Below are positions 39,701-54,700 of a DNA stretch of 64,000 bases, one piece after another. The stretch comes from Aptenodytes patagonicus (lineage: Eukaryota; Chordata; Aves; Sphenisciformes; Spheniscidae): assembly GCF_965638725.1 (NCBI RefSeq), contig NC_134949.1:37109151-37173150 (forward strand). The letters run 5' to 3'. A program made the position numbers and the translations under genes. How positions within the stretch are numbered: position 1 is the first letter of the stretch; the number at the start of each line of letters is the position of its first letter. The notes under the pieces were generated by a model. It was not told the origin of the DNA. It worked only from the letters and a program-made list of their open reading frames with translations, and made no database searches.

Positions 39701-42700
39701 CTACATATATAGTGTGTTAAGAAGCTGGTGAAAATAATACTGTTAAAATATACCTTCAGTTGTGCTTGCATAATGTAAAATTACACTGTTTTTTCTCTGA
39801 TATGAATGAATTTTGAGGGTAAAATGTCTTTGTACTGTCTCTTGTATTTCCAAGTAGAAAATGAAGTATGCGCTTTAATTTGGACTACACATTAAGAGAT
39901 TTCTGCCGTCAGTTCTTTAAAAATATTTTGGGAAGCTTGTGACAATGAAATTGGCTTTGTTTTCTCAATGTAGTCCTATGGTACGGACAAAGGCAAATTC
40001 AGTTACGATATGCACTTATGAGAGTGCTATTCTTACATGTGTACACATCATATACCAGTATGTAAACATCTTAATTATTGGCAAAAAATTATTTCTTTGT
40101 AGGCTGCAGCAGGAAACATTATTAATATGCTTTGGCAACTGATGGAAAATAGTCTTGAAGAACTTAAATTGCTTCAGACAGTTCTTGTACTTTTAACAAC
40201 CAATACAGTTGTGCATGATGAAGCACTGTCCAAGGTAAGAATTTGTTAGTGCCAACTATAGTACTTAAAATTTCCAAGAGGAAAAACAGGGAGAAATTTT
40301 ACGTATGAAGCAGTTGGAAATAATGGAAGAGGAGGGGGCTTTTTTGATTCTGTTGTGTCCCTATTGTCTTTATATCTAGACTCTGAAAACAGGATTTCTT
40401 TTAGCTTCCTTTTCAATGTTTTTTAATTCTTCCACAATAATACATTTCTGACTTAATGGGAACTTTAAATAAAAACATTGGGCTAATGTCTGTCCTTCTC
40501 ATCTGCTAAATTCATTGTATGCATGTTTTTGAAATGAAATCGGAGCACATAGCACAGTGTAAGCTCTCACTAATAAAGCAAATATTAGAAGAAGCTGCCT
40601 GCCACCCTGCCTTAAATATCTTTCAGCAGCAGTCCAGTTATTGCTCTTTCAGTCAGAACGGAACTAACTTTATTGCATAATTTTAAACGTGTACCGTTTT
40701 GGATATCATGTTTCAACTAAGACAAAAAATAAGGATTCCGATCCATTTTAATCTTAAGTTACAAGATACTTCCCTCTGAAGGAGCAACATTGTTTACCCA
40801 TCTGTGAATTGTGAAGTTCCGTTTAAAGTAAGTTCCTCTTCTAGATTACATTTTACAATTTTTTCTCTTTAACCTAAGAAAGTTTTTTTGTTTTTAAACA
40901 AATCCTTCTAAGTTTCTGTCTTTATTACGCTCTACCTTCAGTGTATTGGTTTAATATCAAAGTGATTTTTTTTCTTTTGGGTGAGATAGAGAATAGAATT
41001 GAAGAATATTTTTGAAGGCATTCTCTTCTGGTGGAAGGTTTTCAGTTTTTCTTTGCTTCTGGTTTTAATGAAATAACTTCCTAGCTGGTTAAATGTATGG
41101 ATATTAAAATCATTATTAATCTGCTTAACCAAGGGAAGGAAAAACATGAAAGGAAAACGAAGCTAAGTTACAAAGGTCTGCTGAAGGCAAGAAGATAATG
41201 GAAAATTTATAAAACCTATAAATGGCAGAATAGAAACTTGCTAAGGATTGAATGGTTTGTCAGTAGGTTCTTTTTTGACTTGTCAAATTATGTCAAAGAC
41301 TCTTCAGCACTATCTTGTTTCTTTTGTTCCGAATAGCGCTCATTTTCCAAATGAGGTACTCTGTTCTTGGGCAGAAGCATGATTTTTGAAGTAAATAGAA
41401 ATACTTTAGAAAGTGGGATTGTCAGTCATTAACTGGGTAGCAGATGTTCTTTAACGACCTGCAGTGTTGTTGTTTGATCAAGTTTGAATCTAGGCTCTAG
41501 AAGGAGACAGTTGCTGTTTAAGTCTACCATACTTTTCCCTTCTGCTTCTCATCACTTCCCTCATTTATTCTTCTTCCCCTGCCTCCATATACCCTCTCGC
41601 TCTCTCTTCCCTCCTTATTCTTAGGTTCTTGGTATCTACATCCTATTTCACTTACCTTTTTTGTGTGTGTCTTCCTTTTTTTGTTCGTCTCTCTAATGTC
41701 TAGAAACTTTCTGCTTTTGGACACTAACCACAAGAGCATGTGGGCACAGCAGTGTCAAATAAGTAGGGAAGGTCTTTCCCAGCACATCTTTCTCTTGTCT
41801 TGTATCCTGATCTAGAAGCATGCTCACATAATACAATTACTGGAGCATCTAATTGCTGTACTTCTAACAATTTCCTTAGTACACGTTAAAATCTAGTACA
41901 TTTAGAAATGTATAGTCAAATTTGGGCAGGCACTGACAGGAGTAAGAAAAAAACCATTCCTGACAGCAATATCCTGTAAAATTTCTTGGTGTTGTCCGAG
42001 GCCTGAAATTACTAGAGTTTCTCAGTTAACCAAATATAAGCGTTACTTGGCATGGGTAAAATGGTGCAATGACTTGTTTGTTCCCCCCCCCCAAGATTCT
42101 TTTGAGAAATATCTGAAAGTTTGTTTTGGGTTTGTTTTTTTTTTCCATGTTGAAAGGTTCTTAAAGAAAATCAGTTTGAGCCAGCCATATATTGCATATT
42201 CATGTTTCAGCTTGACTGATTTAAATTAAGAAAGTTACTGGTAAACCATCTTGAAAAGCCCCTTAATACAGGCACTGCTGTTGTATTAACCTACAGAATC
42301 ATGCACTGTCTTGTGAAAGTCCAGAGGTGTATGATTGTGTTGTAAAACTTCAAACTAACATGGGGATACCATCTGAGCAGAGTCCACAAATAATTTACAA
42401 GAAAAAGAATCAAAAGAAAATTCTGAGTCTTGTATGGCTTAGAGCATGTAGTGCTATGGCCGGGTGTGGTTGAGGTTCATGCAAGTGCAAGAACACAGAA
42501 TAAGGACAAAAGAACAAGAAATACAGGTTTCACTACATATACAGATGTAAACTTTCAAAATTCATTATAAAATAAGTATTAAATTATGTGTTAGAGGTAA
42601 TACAAAATCCAATGGGAAACAGTATTCAGGTCACTGCCAGCACAATGACACATTAAAATACGCACCTTAGAGAGGAATAATAGCAGTTGAGGCAACATGG

Positions 42701-45700
42701 TTGTGAAAGTATTGTGATTTAATGTAGGAGAGGAATGGCATTTTAGCTTTGGAGTTGACTGACCTTTCTATGATTAACCATATAATCCTAATGTCCTTTT
42801 GACATTAATATTCATACAAGTTGTTTTATGTGGTTGATTACTGTGTATTCTCTGTATGACGATTGTAGTTTTATTGGCACATCGTAATGTCTTCAGTTAA
42901 TACCACTTCTAGATTACCTTTGGGGAGGATTACTAAAGAGGTTTTTGGCTAGGGTAATCCATAAAACTTATTCTGATTCTTCAAATTTAAATGATTAAAA
43001 CAAGTTTTTTTTCAGGCAGCCTTTTGGCAAACTGTAGTGGAAAGCATTCCTCAATCAGCTATCTTGACTCTTAGCTAAAAGATGAAAATATATTGTTGTA
43101 AGGTGATGTTTGGTTTTTTTTCTTTCAGGCAATTGTACTTTGTTTTCGATTGCACTTCACAAAAGATAATATCACAAATAACACTGCAGCAGCTACAGTG
43201 CGACAGGTAGTTACTGTTGTATTTGAGAGAGTGGTTGCTGAAGATGAACGATACAAAGGTGGGCATACTTCTTACTCTGCTTGCTTGTATTAACCTGTCT
43301 TTTGGACACACATCAAATGTTTATCTTTTTTCAGATAAAGAAGTAGTAAAAAGTCCATAAACATTATGGAAAAAAAAAAATCACAGGCATTATTCATTTT
43401 TACTGGTTTTTATACATTTACTTGTATTCAAAGGAGGTGAAATCCCTAGCCATTGTGTCAGTCCAAGTCAGCACACCAATATATAAAACGTAGATTTTTT
43501 TTTTTTTCTTCAAGCTGTGAGAACTGGTCTTCAGCTTAGTATTGTGAAGGAATTTGAGGTAAGGGTGTCATTTAAGATGAAGGTAACTTAGATTACTGAG
43601 TGTGAAATACGTGGCAGTAGTAGTTTTGAAGAGAACATTTATTGGAAAGAAGTGCTTGGTATTGATGATCTTCGGTATTCAATCTAATGTTTATTTTTGT
43701 AGATGTGATAAGTTGCAAAAGAATTACCTGGCCACTCTCCTAGAATCTCTTTGTAAGAACACTTAATGCATACTTCATTTTCAACAGTTACTTTGTTCAC
43801 AAAACTGGTTTTTGTTTTTACACAGATACTATTGACCAGCCAGTTGCTGTTCAAGGAAATAGTAACAGAAGATCTGTCAGTACACTGAAGCCATGTGCAA
43901 AAGATGCATATATGCTTTTCCAGGTAGTTGGGGAGCATATATTTATACATTTGCAGTTATGATTGGGTGCTTCTACATCTCTGTAAGAAATTTCAAAAAT
44001 TTGCTGTTAGCTTATTGACGAGGTCCTTAACCAGAGCCCCCATCTTTCTTACGTGCATTTATTGTACTTGGCAATGATATGCTGTATTCCAAGGGGATGG
44101 TTGGAAAATGAAGACAAAGTGGCCTAGAAAAATGTTTTACTATAAATCTTAAATAATAGATAAGCATGCATGTCTGCATCAAATTCGAGATTCTTTTTTC
44201 ATGAGCCAAACACTGCTACTATAGTTCAGTCTTGCTTCTTGTGTTTGGTATTGTATATTAATGTCGAGTATATAATGAAAAGTAGTAGTTGTATTCATCG
44301 TACCAATAAAAATTTTCTTGACTTAGCAAATTCACTGGTCTTGAGATATTTTTGAGGGCAGGAATGAACACAATTGCTACAAGGATACCAGCAAAGTTTA
44401 AAATTTCTTTTAAAAAGTTTTTTGCTTAGTAATTTATGTAAAAGAAGTATTTGCGGAAAAATTATGTTGAAATTGGAAAATTACTCATTACAAAGGAGGG
44501 AGAGAGTGTAGATTTTGTTGTAGACTCAGAAAACTTATGCCGGTACAGGACTGTGCAGAGAATGTAATTGTTATTGTATTTCTTTTTAAGGATCTTTGTC
44601 AGTTAGTTAATGCTGATGCTCCCTACTGGCTCGTGGGTATGACAGAAATGACCCGGACATTTGGCCTGGAACTTCTTGAGTCAGTCCTCAATGACTTTCC
44701 ACAAGTGTTTTTACAAGTGAGTAGATCTTCCAGGGAAAATAGGAAGACTTTTGTTCACATGTGTAGTAAAATTTACACTTCATTAACTCCTCTTTAATTT
44801 AGCGTGAGTACTGCTTTTCAAAAGTACTTGTAGCTTCTACATGTTGGGGTTTTATGATAGAAAAGTACTGTGTGCTTTTTGTCCACTTTTTTCTATTTCC
44901 ATACGCTTTATTTGTGTTTGTGCATTTTGTAGAGCATGTTGTACTCTGTTTCACTTTTTGTTTTGCCATTTATATCTCCTCCAAAAATGCATTTTCTTGT
45001 CTTGCATGATTTATGACAGCTCTGTAACTTAGTTTGCGGCATTGTTATTTCTACAACAACGTTAACTTCACCTCACTTGCAAAGCAGCAGGAATCATGAC
45101 TATGAATTCTGTGGATCTACTGCCTGTAAATGCACCATGATCCTACAGTAACACATTTTAGCAGACGGTAGCTAAATTAAAAAACTAAATATATAATAAA
45201 TTATGTATTAGCAGCCTATTTCAATTTGCAAAATACAAGAAGAGGGGTGCATGGTATGAACCCGATCATGTCATTTCATTATGCTTTTTGGTAGCTTTAC
45301 AATGGTGTCTACTGTTCTTCCTTTTTGTTTCCTGAGCGTGTAATTTATACCAAGATTTACATGACTTCAGAGTGCTTGATCGTAACAGTAAATGTAAATA
45401 AGATGCATAATCAGAGCTACTGGTAGCAATTAAAGAATATCTGCTTATAATTTGTTCTGTTTTCTTTTTCAGCATCAGGAGTTCAGTTTTCTTCTTAAAG
45501 AAAGGGTATGCCCTCTTGTTATAAAGCTCTTCTCCCCAAATATCAAATTCAGGCAAGGTTCCAGCACGTCATCTTCCCCAGCACCAGTGGAAAAACCATA
45601 CTTCCCCATCTGTATGCGTTTGCTGAGAGTAGTTTCTGTTTTGATTAAGCAGTTTTACAGTTTGCTGGTAAGAATATATTCAAATTTTCTTCATGCAATT

Positions 45701-48700
45701 CTGTTTTTCTATGTATATGCCAGTACTGTGATCAGTAGTAGTATTAACTAGTTCTTGGGAACTGTTGACATATACTGAGGGAAGAAAAGTCGAAGTATCC
45801 TTTTCCTCTTACGTGTATTTGTTTGTATGTATTCTACATGTATGATTTTATTAAACATGGGCTTGTATAAATTCTCAGAGTAGGTTAGCTGTTGTCTTTT
45901 CTGTACTTGACTGTCTTTCAATTAAGGTTTTGAGAACCTTTTGATTTTCTTATGTTGTTTGCCTGGCTTTAGATAATGTTGATTGCTGTGCCTTGTTAAT
46001 AATTGCTAAGAGGCTTTTGACTTGTGCTGCCAAAGCTGTTGACAGAATGTGCATAAAAAACCACATGTTCAGCTGTTCTTACCTCCCGAATTTTAGGTAT
46101 TTGCTAAAAAAGTTTTTTTTTTCAGTTTCATTTGTTTACTGTAGCACATGTAAGAACTTTACTGCAATGTCTGTGAGGAATTTAACTCCTTCAATACAAT
46201 TGCATATGTGGTGTTAGCTTGGCAAAAATATTACAATTATTAGGTATGTTTTTTATATAATTTTGAGTAAATGCTTGTTGAAGCTTTTTTTTTTAGATCC
46301 TGAGCAAAACTTGCTGGGATAGGATACCTAGGATGAAACAAGTTTTTTTTGAGAAAATATTTTGTAGGAGGCTTTTTCTTTTAATTTAATGGCTATAAAC
46401 TATATCTTTTAGGTAACAGAATGTGAAATCTTTCTGTCATTGCTGGTGAAGTTTCTGGATGCTGACAAACCACAGTGGCTAAGAGCTGTTGCAGTAGAAT
46501 CTATTCACAGGCTTTGTGTGCAGCCTCAGTTATTAAGGTATTAAATACATTGAGTTTCACTTTTTCATAAAATTTAAGAAATCTTTCTATTTTTCTTTGG
46601 TGGAAAATGCTTCCTAAAACATTATAAATATGTAGAAACTTAAATGCAATAAACTCTTCAAGGTAATTTTTTATAAAGCATTAGGTAATGCTTATTATCC
46701 AGGAAGGGCTGAATTATAGTTATTTGAGTATTCCAAACCCTCTCTGTCTTACCAGTGTCAAAGGAGCATTTACCTAAAACTAAAGTTTATTACTCACCTA
46801 AATAATTTGCAGTTAAAACATGCTTTTAGTGTACAGTTTGGAGGGGGGAGGAAGTTGCTGTTAAAATATGCTTTTAGTTCCTAATTTGTCAAATACTTTA
46901 TATGATATTTTATAAAATACTTTCCAGGTCCTTTTGTCAATCGTACGATATGAAGCAACATTCCACTAAAGTTTTCCGTGATATTGTGAATGCGCTGGGG
47001 TCCTTCATCCAGTCACTATTTCTTGTACCAAGCACAGGGAACACATCAGCGACACCAAGCCAAACTGGTAAAGCTTTGTCCTTACTATCATTTAATTTTC
47101 CAGCATTTTCTTGTAATAATAAATTCTGATTTGATTCAGTATAAACATTTGGCTTGGTACAGTTCTGTACTTCCGTGTTGATTGAGGTGAAAAGCTAGCT
47201 TGAGACAAACTAGTGTTTTCAGGTCTGGTACAACGGGTGGTTTTATCTGCCTGTATTGTGGGAAGATGTAGCCCCCAGTCAGCAGAGCAGTGCTCCTGCA
47301 TTTGTATCTGCTTCTACAGTGACCAAGCTCCTTGCTTCACAACTTCTCTGAGGGAAATTCTGAGGGAATTATTTCTAATTTCTGACTATAACAAATTTGT
47401 CTGATTTCTGTCTCCTTGTGTGGGGATGTGATTTACGGCAGTGTGCAATTGAAGTAGTAAGACAGTGTGTGTTTGCTTCCTCCTGGGAGGCAATAGCTAA
47501 TTCTTCTGGATGTTCAGGGACAAAACTGGACTGAGGAAGCCAAGAGGTTGGAAAGAAAGATCTGTCTTTTACAGATGATCTTTGCTTTTTCTGCAAGCTG
47601 AAAACAGTCACTTACTGAAACTGAACTTGATTGTCTTTTCTTGCAGCAAGGGTTTTGGCATTTCACTAGGTATATTTTTATTTCTGTAAGAAGAAATGGT
47701 CCTCCTGTTAACGCCTTTGCAGGTGTTTATGTCCAAGTTAAGGCTTTTTACTTCTTCCCGTGGTTCTGGAAGCAGAGGCCTCAGCAACAACATAAAAATA
47801 ATTTCTAAGGGTGTCTTTTGACATGCCTTCTTAAAAGAGATAATAAACAGATAATCAAAGTATAATTATTATCTATCATATCTACTATTAAATTAATCAA
47901 CATTAAAAAGTCTGGTTTTAGACTTACACCTTCCAGGTTCACTCGTGAAGTCTTAATTCCAAGTTGGTGTTAGCACTGATAATGTGAAGAAATTTGTGTT
48001 AATAGCTGTCTGTATGGAAGCTGACAGAGCACTTCTATTAGTATTATTTCTGGGTTAGTTTAATCCACTTAAGGTAAATCAGAAAAGTACTTTTTGTCGC
48101 ATAACACGCACATAGGAGAAGCCATTCTAAAACACTCATTCTCCTGAAAACTTAAATTTTGCCTTCATGTGAAACAGCACATGAAGGGCCATACCCTTAG
48201 TACTGTCGCTATTTCTCTGGCTTATTGTTCCAGTATGTTTTCTCCTTTACCTTTTCACTTCTTCTTTCTGCCTGGGTGTTTCTCATGTCTCTCTCATGCA
48301 TTTCTCTTTCTGCCTCTTTTCCTCCTATGGCCATGTCTAACATGCAAAGAGCAGATCAACGCAACCTAATTTTCGAACTAAGTCTTCTGATCATAACGAT
48401 AGTCCTGTCGTAGCAGGCTGTCTTACACACCTGTAGCTGGCTTTAGAGCCTCAGTTTTGCAACAAGGTAGCTGTTTCATTTCAAGTTGAAAGCTGCATCT
48501 GCCTAAGTTTTGTGTCACTTTTATTATACTGGTGTAATGTAAGCCTTTTTACCACTTTAAGGAGTTATGTTGATATAAAAATAGTTGTATATGTCTGACT
48601 GCTCGGTGGGATCACAGAAAATGACACCAGTGTCACTGTGTGTGTGTGAGTGGCAGCATTTGGTTAACCATTTCTGTCTAGCAGTATGATTTTGTTGTTT

Positions 48701-51700
48701 CAGTCTGTTAAGCTTTACTGTGTTAAAGTGTATAGATAGGCTTCTGTGTGTATTCATATTGCCTAAATTAGTCTCTCTACATATTAAAAGTGAGCACACC
48801 AAAATGGTAGTTGTTATACTGAGGTATTAGGTGCTGTGAGTTGCCTTCTTGGGGACTCTGCCCTTCTCTCCCCATTGTCTGTACAGAGAGAGTCTGAACT
48901 TGTGGTACCTACTCCTAGTAAGTATAGACCTCCTTCTATATGTAGGAAGTGTATATATACGGAATCCCGTGTCCTTTTATCTGCTTTTTTTGGCTTCTTA
49001 AATTGGAACCAAAATTTGTTCCCTCCTAGGTGTTGGTTGGCACGTTGTCAGCTCTTCCCTGATGTGGTTTTTCTTCTTCTACCTTGGCATGGAACAGATT
49101 GAAACATTGCAGTTCTCTTTGAGTTTCTTCTTGTGGCTTTTGCATTTCTGAAATCTTTAAAGTTTGTGATGATCTTTGTTCTTGGAATGATTAACCTCTC
49201 TTTCTTGCTACTGAGTTCTAGATGCAACTATTCAAATAATCTTTAACTTTTAAATATCTGTCTAACTCTTCATTAAAATATATATTGTTTTACCGAGACT
49301 GCCTAAGTTTAGTTGGTTCACAGGATGTTATGAATGCTGCTATACCTTTCACAGAAACATTTTATTCTGACTGAAAATAAGGCAGTTGGCATCAATCAAC
49401 TGTACCTTTTAAACTAATTGCTTTGCACATAAGATCGTGTTTTAGACAGTAGAGAGAGCTCAAAAATAGGTTTTTGTGTTGGTGGTGGTTTTTACTATCG
49501 AGCAGGGCATCTCAGATTAATCCATGTATCTCAACTCAAAAATTAAATGTAGAAAAAGGATGTTTGCTGATCACTAAAATTAGATTGGTTAATTTCATCA
49601 CTTCATTTTTCTGAACAGGAAGCAATGCATCGGGGAATACTGGCTCAGCACAAACTAACCCGGGAGTGCTTGGAATGGGAGGAGGTGCAACTGTATTACC
49701 TGCCTTTGAGTACAGAGGCACTTGGATACCTATCCTGAATGTAACGGTACAAGGCAGTGCTAAAGCTACCTAGTAAGTACCTCTATCTTTTTGAAAATGT
49801 ATATAACAAGTATTTTTATTTCCAACTTGATGGTTTAAGGATTTTTTTTTTTAATTAGTGAATATTGAGGTCTTCATTTCACTGGCGTTGAGGTATATTA
49901 TGGATTTTCTTTTTGTTGGTGCTGTGAGGTGTCCTGATTTTTTGCTATTTTGTCTGAATGCTCTGGATTCTCATCCAGATATCCCCTATGGCTTTAGCAT
50001 CTGTTGGATTTTTTTTTTTCCTACCATATTGTTGCTGTATTAACTCTTCACTTTTAGGCCTCGCTACAGTATATAACAATTTTAGAATATCTTTTGCTGG
50101 GTTGTGTAATGGCAAACATAGAATCATAGAATCATTGAGGTTGGAAAAGACCTCTAAAATCATCGAGTCCAACCATCAACACAACACCACCATGCCCACT
50201 AAACCATGTCCCTAAGTGCCTCATCTACTCGTCTTTTAAATACTTCCAGGGATGGGGACTCAACCACTTCCCTGGGCAGCCTGTTCCAATGTTTCACCAC
50301 TCTTTCAGTAAAGAAATTTTTCCTCATATCCAATCTAAACCTCCCCTGGCGCAACTTGAGCAAATAGGACATCAGTGGGAGTGAAAAATAGCTTTCTTAC
50401 ACCAGCTTTACTGTATTTACAGTTTTTATTGAATAGGATATACCTATATACAAAGGTTAGACTGTGAATGCTTCTTAGAATGACCAATTATTTTGTCATG
50501 ACTTTGTATAATGGAGATTGTGTTCTCAGTTTAGAGCAGTAAATACTATGTTACTTTTGAAATAGTGGAAGTTTTTTCATGTTAGTCATGACCATTAAGG
50601 ATCAGTCTCTTCCGAACTGGAAATTATTTGTACAGCCCATGAAGTTTTGGCATACTAATACTCAGTGAAATCAGCAAATAGCCTGGTTCTCAATACTTTT
50701 TTTAAGGTAGAAACTCCTTTATCTGCCTTTGAGACGCAGAAGGACAAATTCATCCTCAGATTTCAGTAGTTCAACATGTATGTGTTGACTTGACTTTTTG
50801 TTCTGGCAGTGGCCGTGAATGTTATTTTAGGTTACCTGACTGTTCTCGGGAAATGCAAATTTTTAAGAAAAGTGGATGAAAGCTAGTTCATGCTTTGGCC
50901 AGCTACTACAACCTCCTGCTTTTCTTCCTTTTCTTTTTTCTTACTTTCCATTCTTAACTGGCTCAAGAACATTGCAGCCACGATCATAGTCTCCTGTGCT
51001 GCTCTGAACTTGCTTGTGTCTTACCTTTGGATCCCTCCAGTGATTCCATGATTCCCTCTGAGTAATTTTTGCATTCTTTTTTTCTTCTGTGTAAGATTAT
51101 GGAATTGTCACTGGCACGTCTTGTCAGCAGTTTTTCTCCTATCTTGTACTTTTGTCTGTAGTCCCTGCATGTAAGGAGATGACGAACTGTAACTGTAGAT
51201 TTGGGTCACATCCTAGCATTGAGTCTGCTGCCATTAGATTTTCATACAATGGCCACATCTTATACTTTTACACAATGATTTAATTGGATATATGAACTGT
51301 GAACAGAGCTAGCAGAGGTCTTTTTGCCAGTGTGGGCCTGACTCTTCCCAGACCACTATGCCTTGTCTTTTTCTTTATATGAGGAAGTAAGCGGTTTTTA
51401 AGAGGAATAGACAAAGACCATTCAAGATTTTTCATGGCTATTCCCAGGTAACTGTAACAACTCACTCCATTTATTCAGTAGTTTGCTTTCCCGTCTTTGA
51501 TGGTATGAAAGTACATGACCTCTACCTCACAGATACGTTGTAACTATAAAACCCATTAATAATTTTAATTAGAGCCATATATATACACACACTTATTTGT
51601 AGATAGAGGGTGAAATGCTGACCATTTGATTTACCTATACTGCCTATGCCCCCAGATATCTAGGGCAGCCATCTCCAGGAAATTAGAGGTAATAACTGAA

Positions 51701-54700
51701 GTGTTGTATGTTTGAGAGAAGGAAAATCCCTTGTGCAGAAGAGAGTGGTGACACTACAGTATAAAACTGTCTTTGGTATATTGTAGCTGCAATACCTAGC
51801 CTTTTTAAGAGTAGTTTGTAGAGCAAATGATGAAATAGTGGTTGTTGGTGTAGCAGATAGTTTTTGTAACAGACGTCACTCCTTGTGTAGACGCTGCTGC
51901 TGTGGCAGCTACAACCTGTTTCCTGTTGGATTTGTAACTCAGGAGTTCTGTATGTGCTCTTAAGGTAAAATATGAAGCAAAGTGGCAATGAGGCTGCAGT
52001 TCCAGCACAGTGATGTTTTTTAATTGCATGGTTTTCATTAATGAATCATGTAGGCATTTCCTCTTTGTACAAATAACTTCCATTGTTTACCTATGCATGT
52101 AGGTGATGAATATTTTGTCATATATTATCTAGCTATGACAGGCTTTTCCGGTCATGTGGATTCAAAGATAACGATAATGGAACATCTGACTTGTTCTCAA
52201 TTTGTTAGAACTATATTCACACTGTCATGACTTTCTGACCTATTTCCTCTGTTGTTCCTATGTACTTCTGTTCTTCTGAATAGGTTCTGCTCCAGTGGCT
52301 TTAAGTAAAATAATAAAAGTAGAATAATTCATTCAGTGATGCTTATATGTGTTAATTTTTAAAAATATTTATTTGCAGATCTAAATACTGTCCTCAGGGT
52401 TTGTACCCTTTCATCTACTATTTTATTTATTGACTCATTTACTCTTAATGACTTAATCAAGAAGGTTATTTTCTTGAGTTGCTATAAATCTTGAAGGATG
52501 GTATTTGGAGTCTGTTTGTACTTAACATTCATTTTGGAATCTTGTTTTTTATTATTGTTTTTAATCACAGTGGTACCATTACACACTTACTTGTCATGCT
52601 TTCAACTTTTCAGTTTGGAAATGCTGGACAAAGTAGAGCCACCTACGATTCCTGAAGGCTATGCCATGTCTGTGGCATTTCACTGTTTACTGGATCTTGT
52701 CCGTGGTATCACTACCATGATTGAAGGAGAGTTGGGAGAGGCAGAAACAGTCAGTCAAACCGCAACAGAGACAACTTCATTACCAGCACAGTCTTCAGAG
52801 CAGCAAGACTTGCAGTCTGTATCTGACCAATCAGAGAAAGAACTAGGTATATAAAATACAGCCGTTTTACATAAAGCAGGATTGAAATAGTCCAGGCTTT
52901 GTTGCTTAAATTTATTGTTTCTAAATTGTATATAAAAACTTTTAATGAAGTGGGTTTTTGGTATTTTTTTGTAACGGAACAGCAATAGTTTCTAAAAAAA
53001 ATACTTGATGTACTCCTTCTGCCCTATAGCACCTTAGCCATAGACTCCTTACGGTGCATTAATACTTCTACATGTATGTACGTGGGATGTGAGGGAGAGA
53101 TAACAGGCATTCTGTTCTCCAGAACTACTATTCTGCTTTCCTGTGTCCTTAATTCTGCGTAACACTGAGATCCAAGGTCACAAGAGACTACCTGACTGAA
53201 AGAAATGTGGCAGTTAGGACAACATTAAAAGAAAAATGTATTTCCAGTAACAAGACTAAAAGGTGTTTTAATGGAGAGATTTTAAATAAGGTGGAAGTAG
53301 TTAGGGAAGAACTTCTTTAAAAGCAGAAGTAATAGGAACTGAGGCTTGTATTTGTGCAACATATGAGGAGTCTGTATATGTACGTCCAGAAAGACATGGC
53401 TCTCGGCTTGTCTACCAGGAGGCTGAGACTGTAGTGCTGAAGTTTGTACCGAGGCATCGACGCAGCAGGAGGGAGAGGAAAGGGGTTTGTGCCGAGCACT
53501 GCCCGCGGCCTCGGGGATGTGGAGCTCTCCGTGGTGCTGCAGCCAACGCCGGCTGAGCCCAGGGGCATGGCAGGGCGTGGGAGAGGGAGGGAGGCGTGGA
53601 AACGGTACGGGCAGATTGTAGGTCTGTTAGACCTGGGTTTTTTTCCCCTCTATTAAAGAAATGAAAAAAATATGGAGAATTATAAATACCACGGGAGAGT
53701 GTTTTTCCTTCACTGCAAAATTTCAGTGAGTTTCTTGCCCCACATTTATGCTCTTCTGAATGTTTATTTTTACAGACAAAGATTAAAAATAGTTATATAT
53801 ACCTTTGTAAGTTTGGGGTTTTTTTGTGTAATTTAGAATAAGCATTGCCTTGGTGACATTTTTTACTTTAGCAACGTTACTTTAAATGCGACTGTTTAAA
53901 TGGTACTGGTGTGAGTGTGTTTGTCTATACACAAGCGTGGTTTTATATGTACGTTTACACAGACACACTTTAAAAGATGCAGTGGGAAGCATTTTGTTTG
54001 TGATATAACTGAAAGTTATTAAGTAAAATATTGTGTTTCTGCTATAAACAAGTTATATGTATTTCTTTCAAGTTAGCAGAGCTGTCTGGGAAGAAATGGT
54101 GAACGCTTGTTGGTGTGGTCTTCTGGCTGCTTTATCCCTCCTACTTGATGCAAGGTATTTGGTCTTTCATTTCTCTTGATTTTTCAAAGATGACATTCCC
54201 AGCTATATTTTGAACTGACTTTTGATACCGGTCAAGTTGACAGTTGTATGAGAGCGGGCTGTTCATGGCACCTGAGCAGACAGGTTTGTGAGTTAGTGAT
54301 GGCTAGACTGAGTGAGGATCTGTTAAGACTAAATGACACAGAAGTCTCCAGAAGTCTAGCATCAACCTTTAATATATTTCAATATAGAACAATTAATTAA
54401 ATTTTCAAAAGCTTGCATTTAAACTATTTAAATTATTTTTATTCCATTTTACTTTGACTAAATGTTTCAACACATTGAAGTGATTCTACCCATGTCCTGA
54501 TTGATTACTGTTGATTAGAGACTAAATAATGTCTCAGTACTTGTTAGTACTACGCAGTCTTTGAAGTGGAAAAGCTGTTTACTAGGCAATAACTTTGGTA
54601 ACTTATTTGTCTCTTTCAAAGAGTCTTTTGTTATCAAACACCATTTTCTGAAATTACTGTTAAATACCTCCTCATAGTCTCCTTTGCCCAAGTCATTCAG

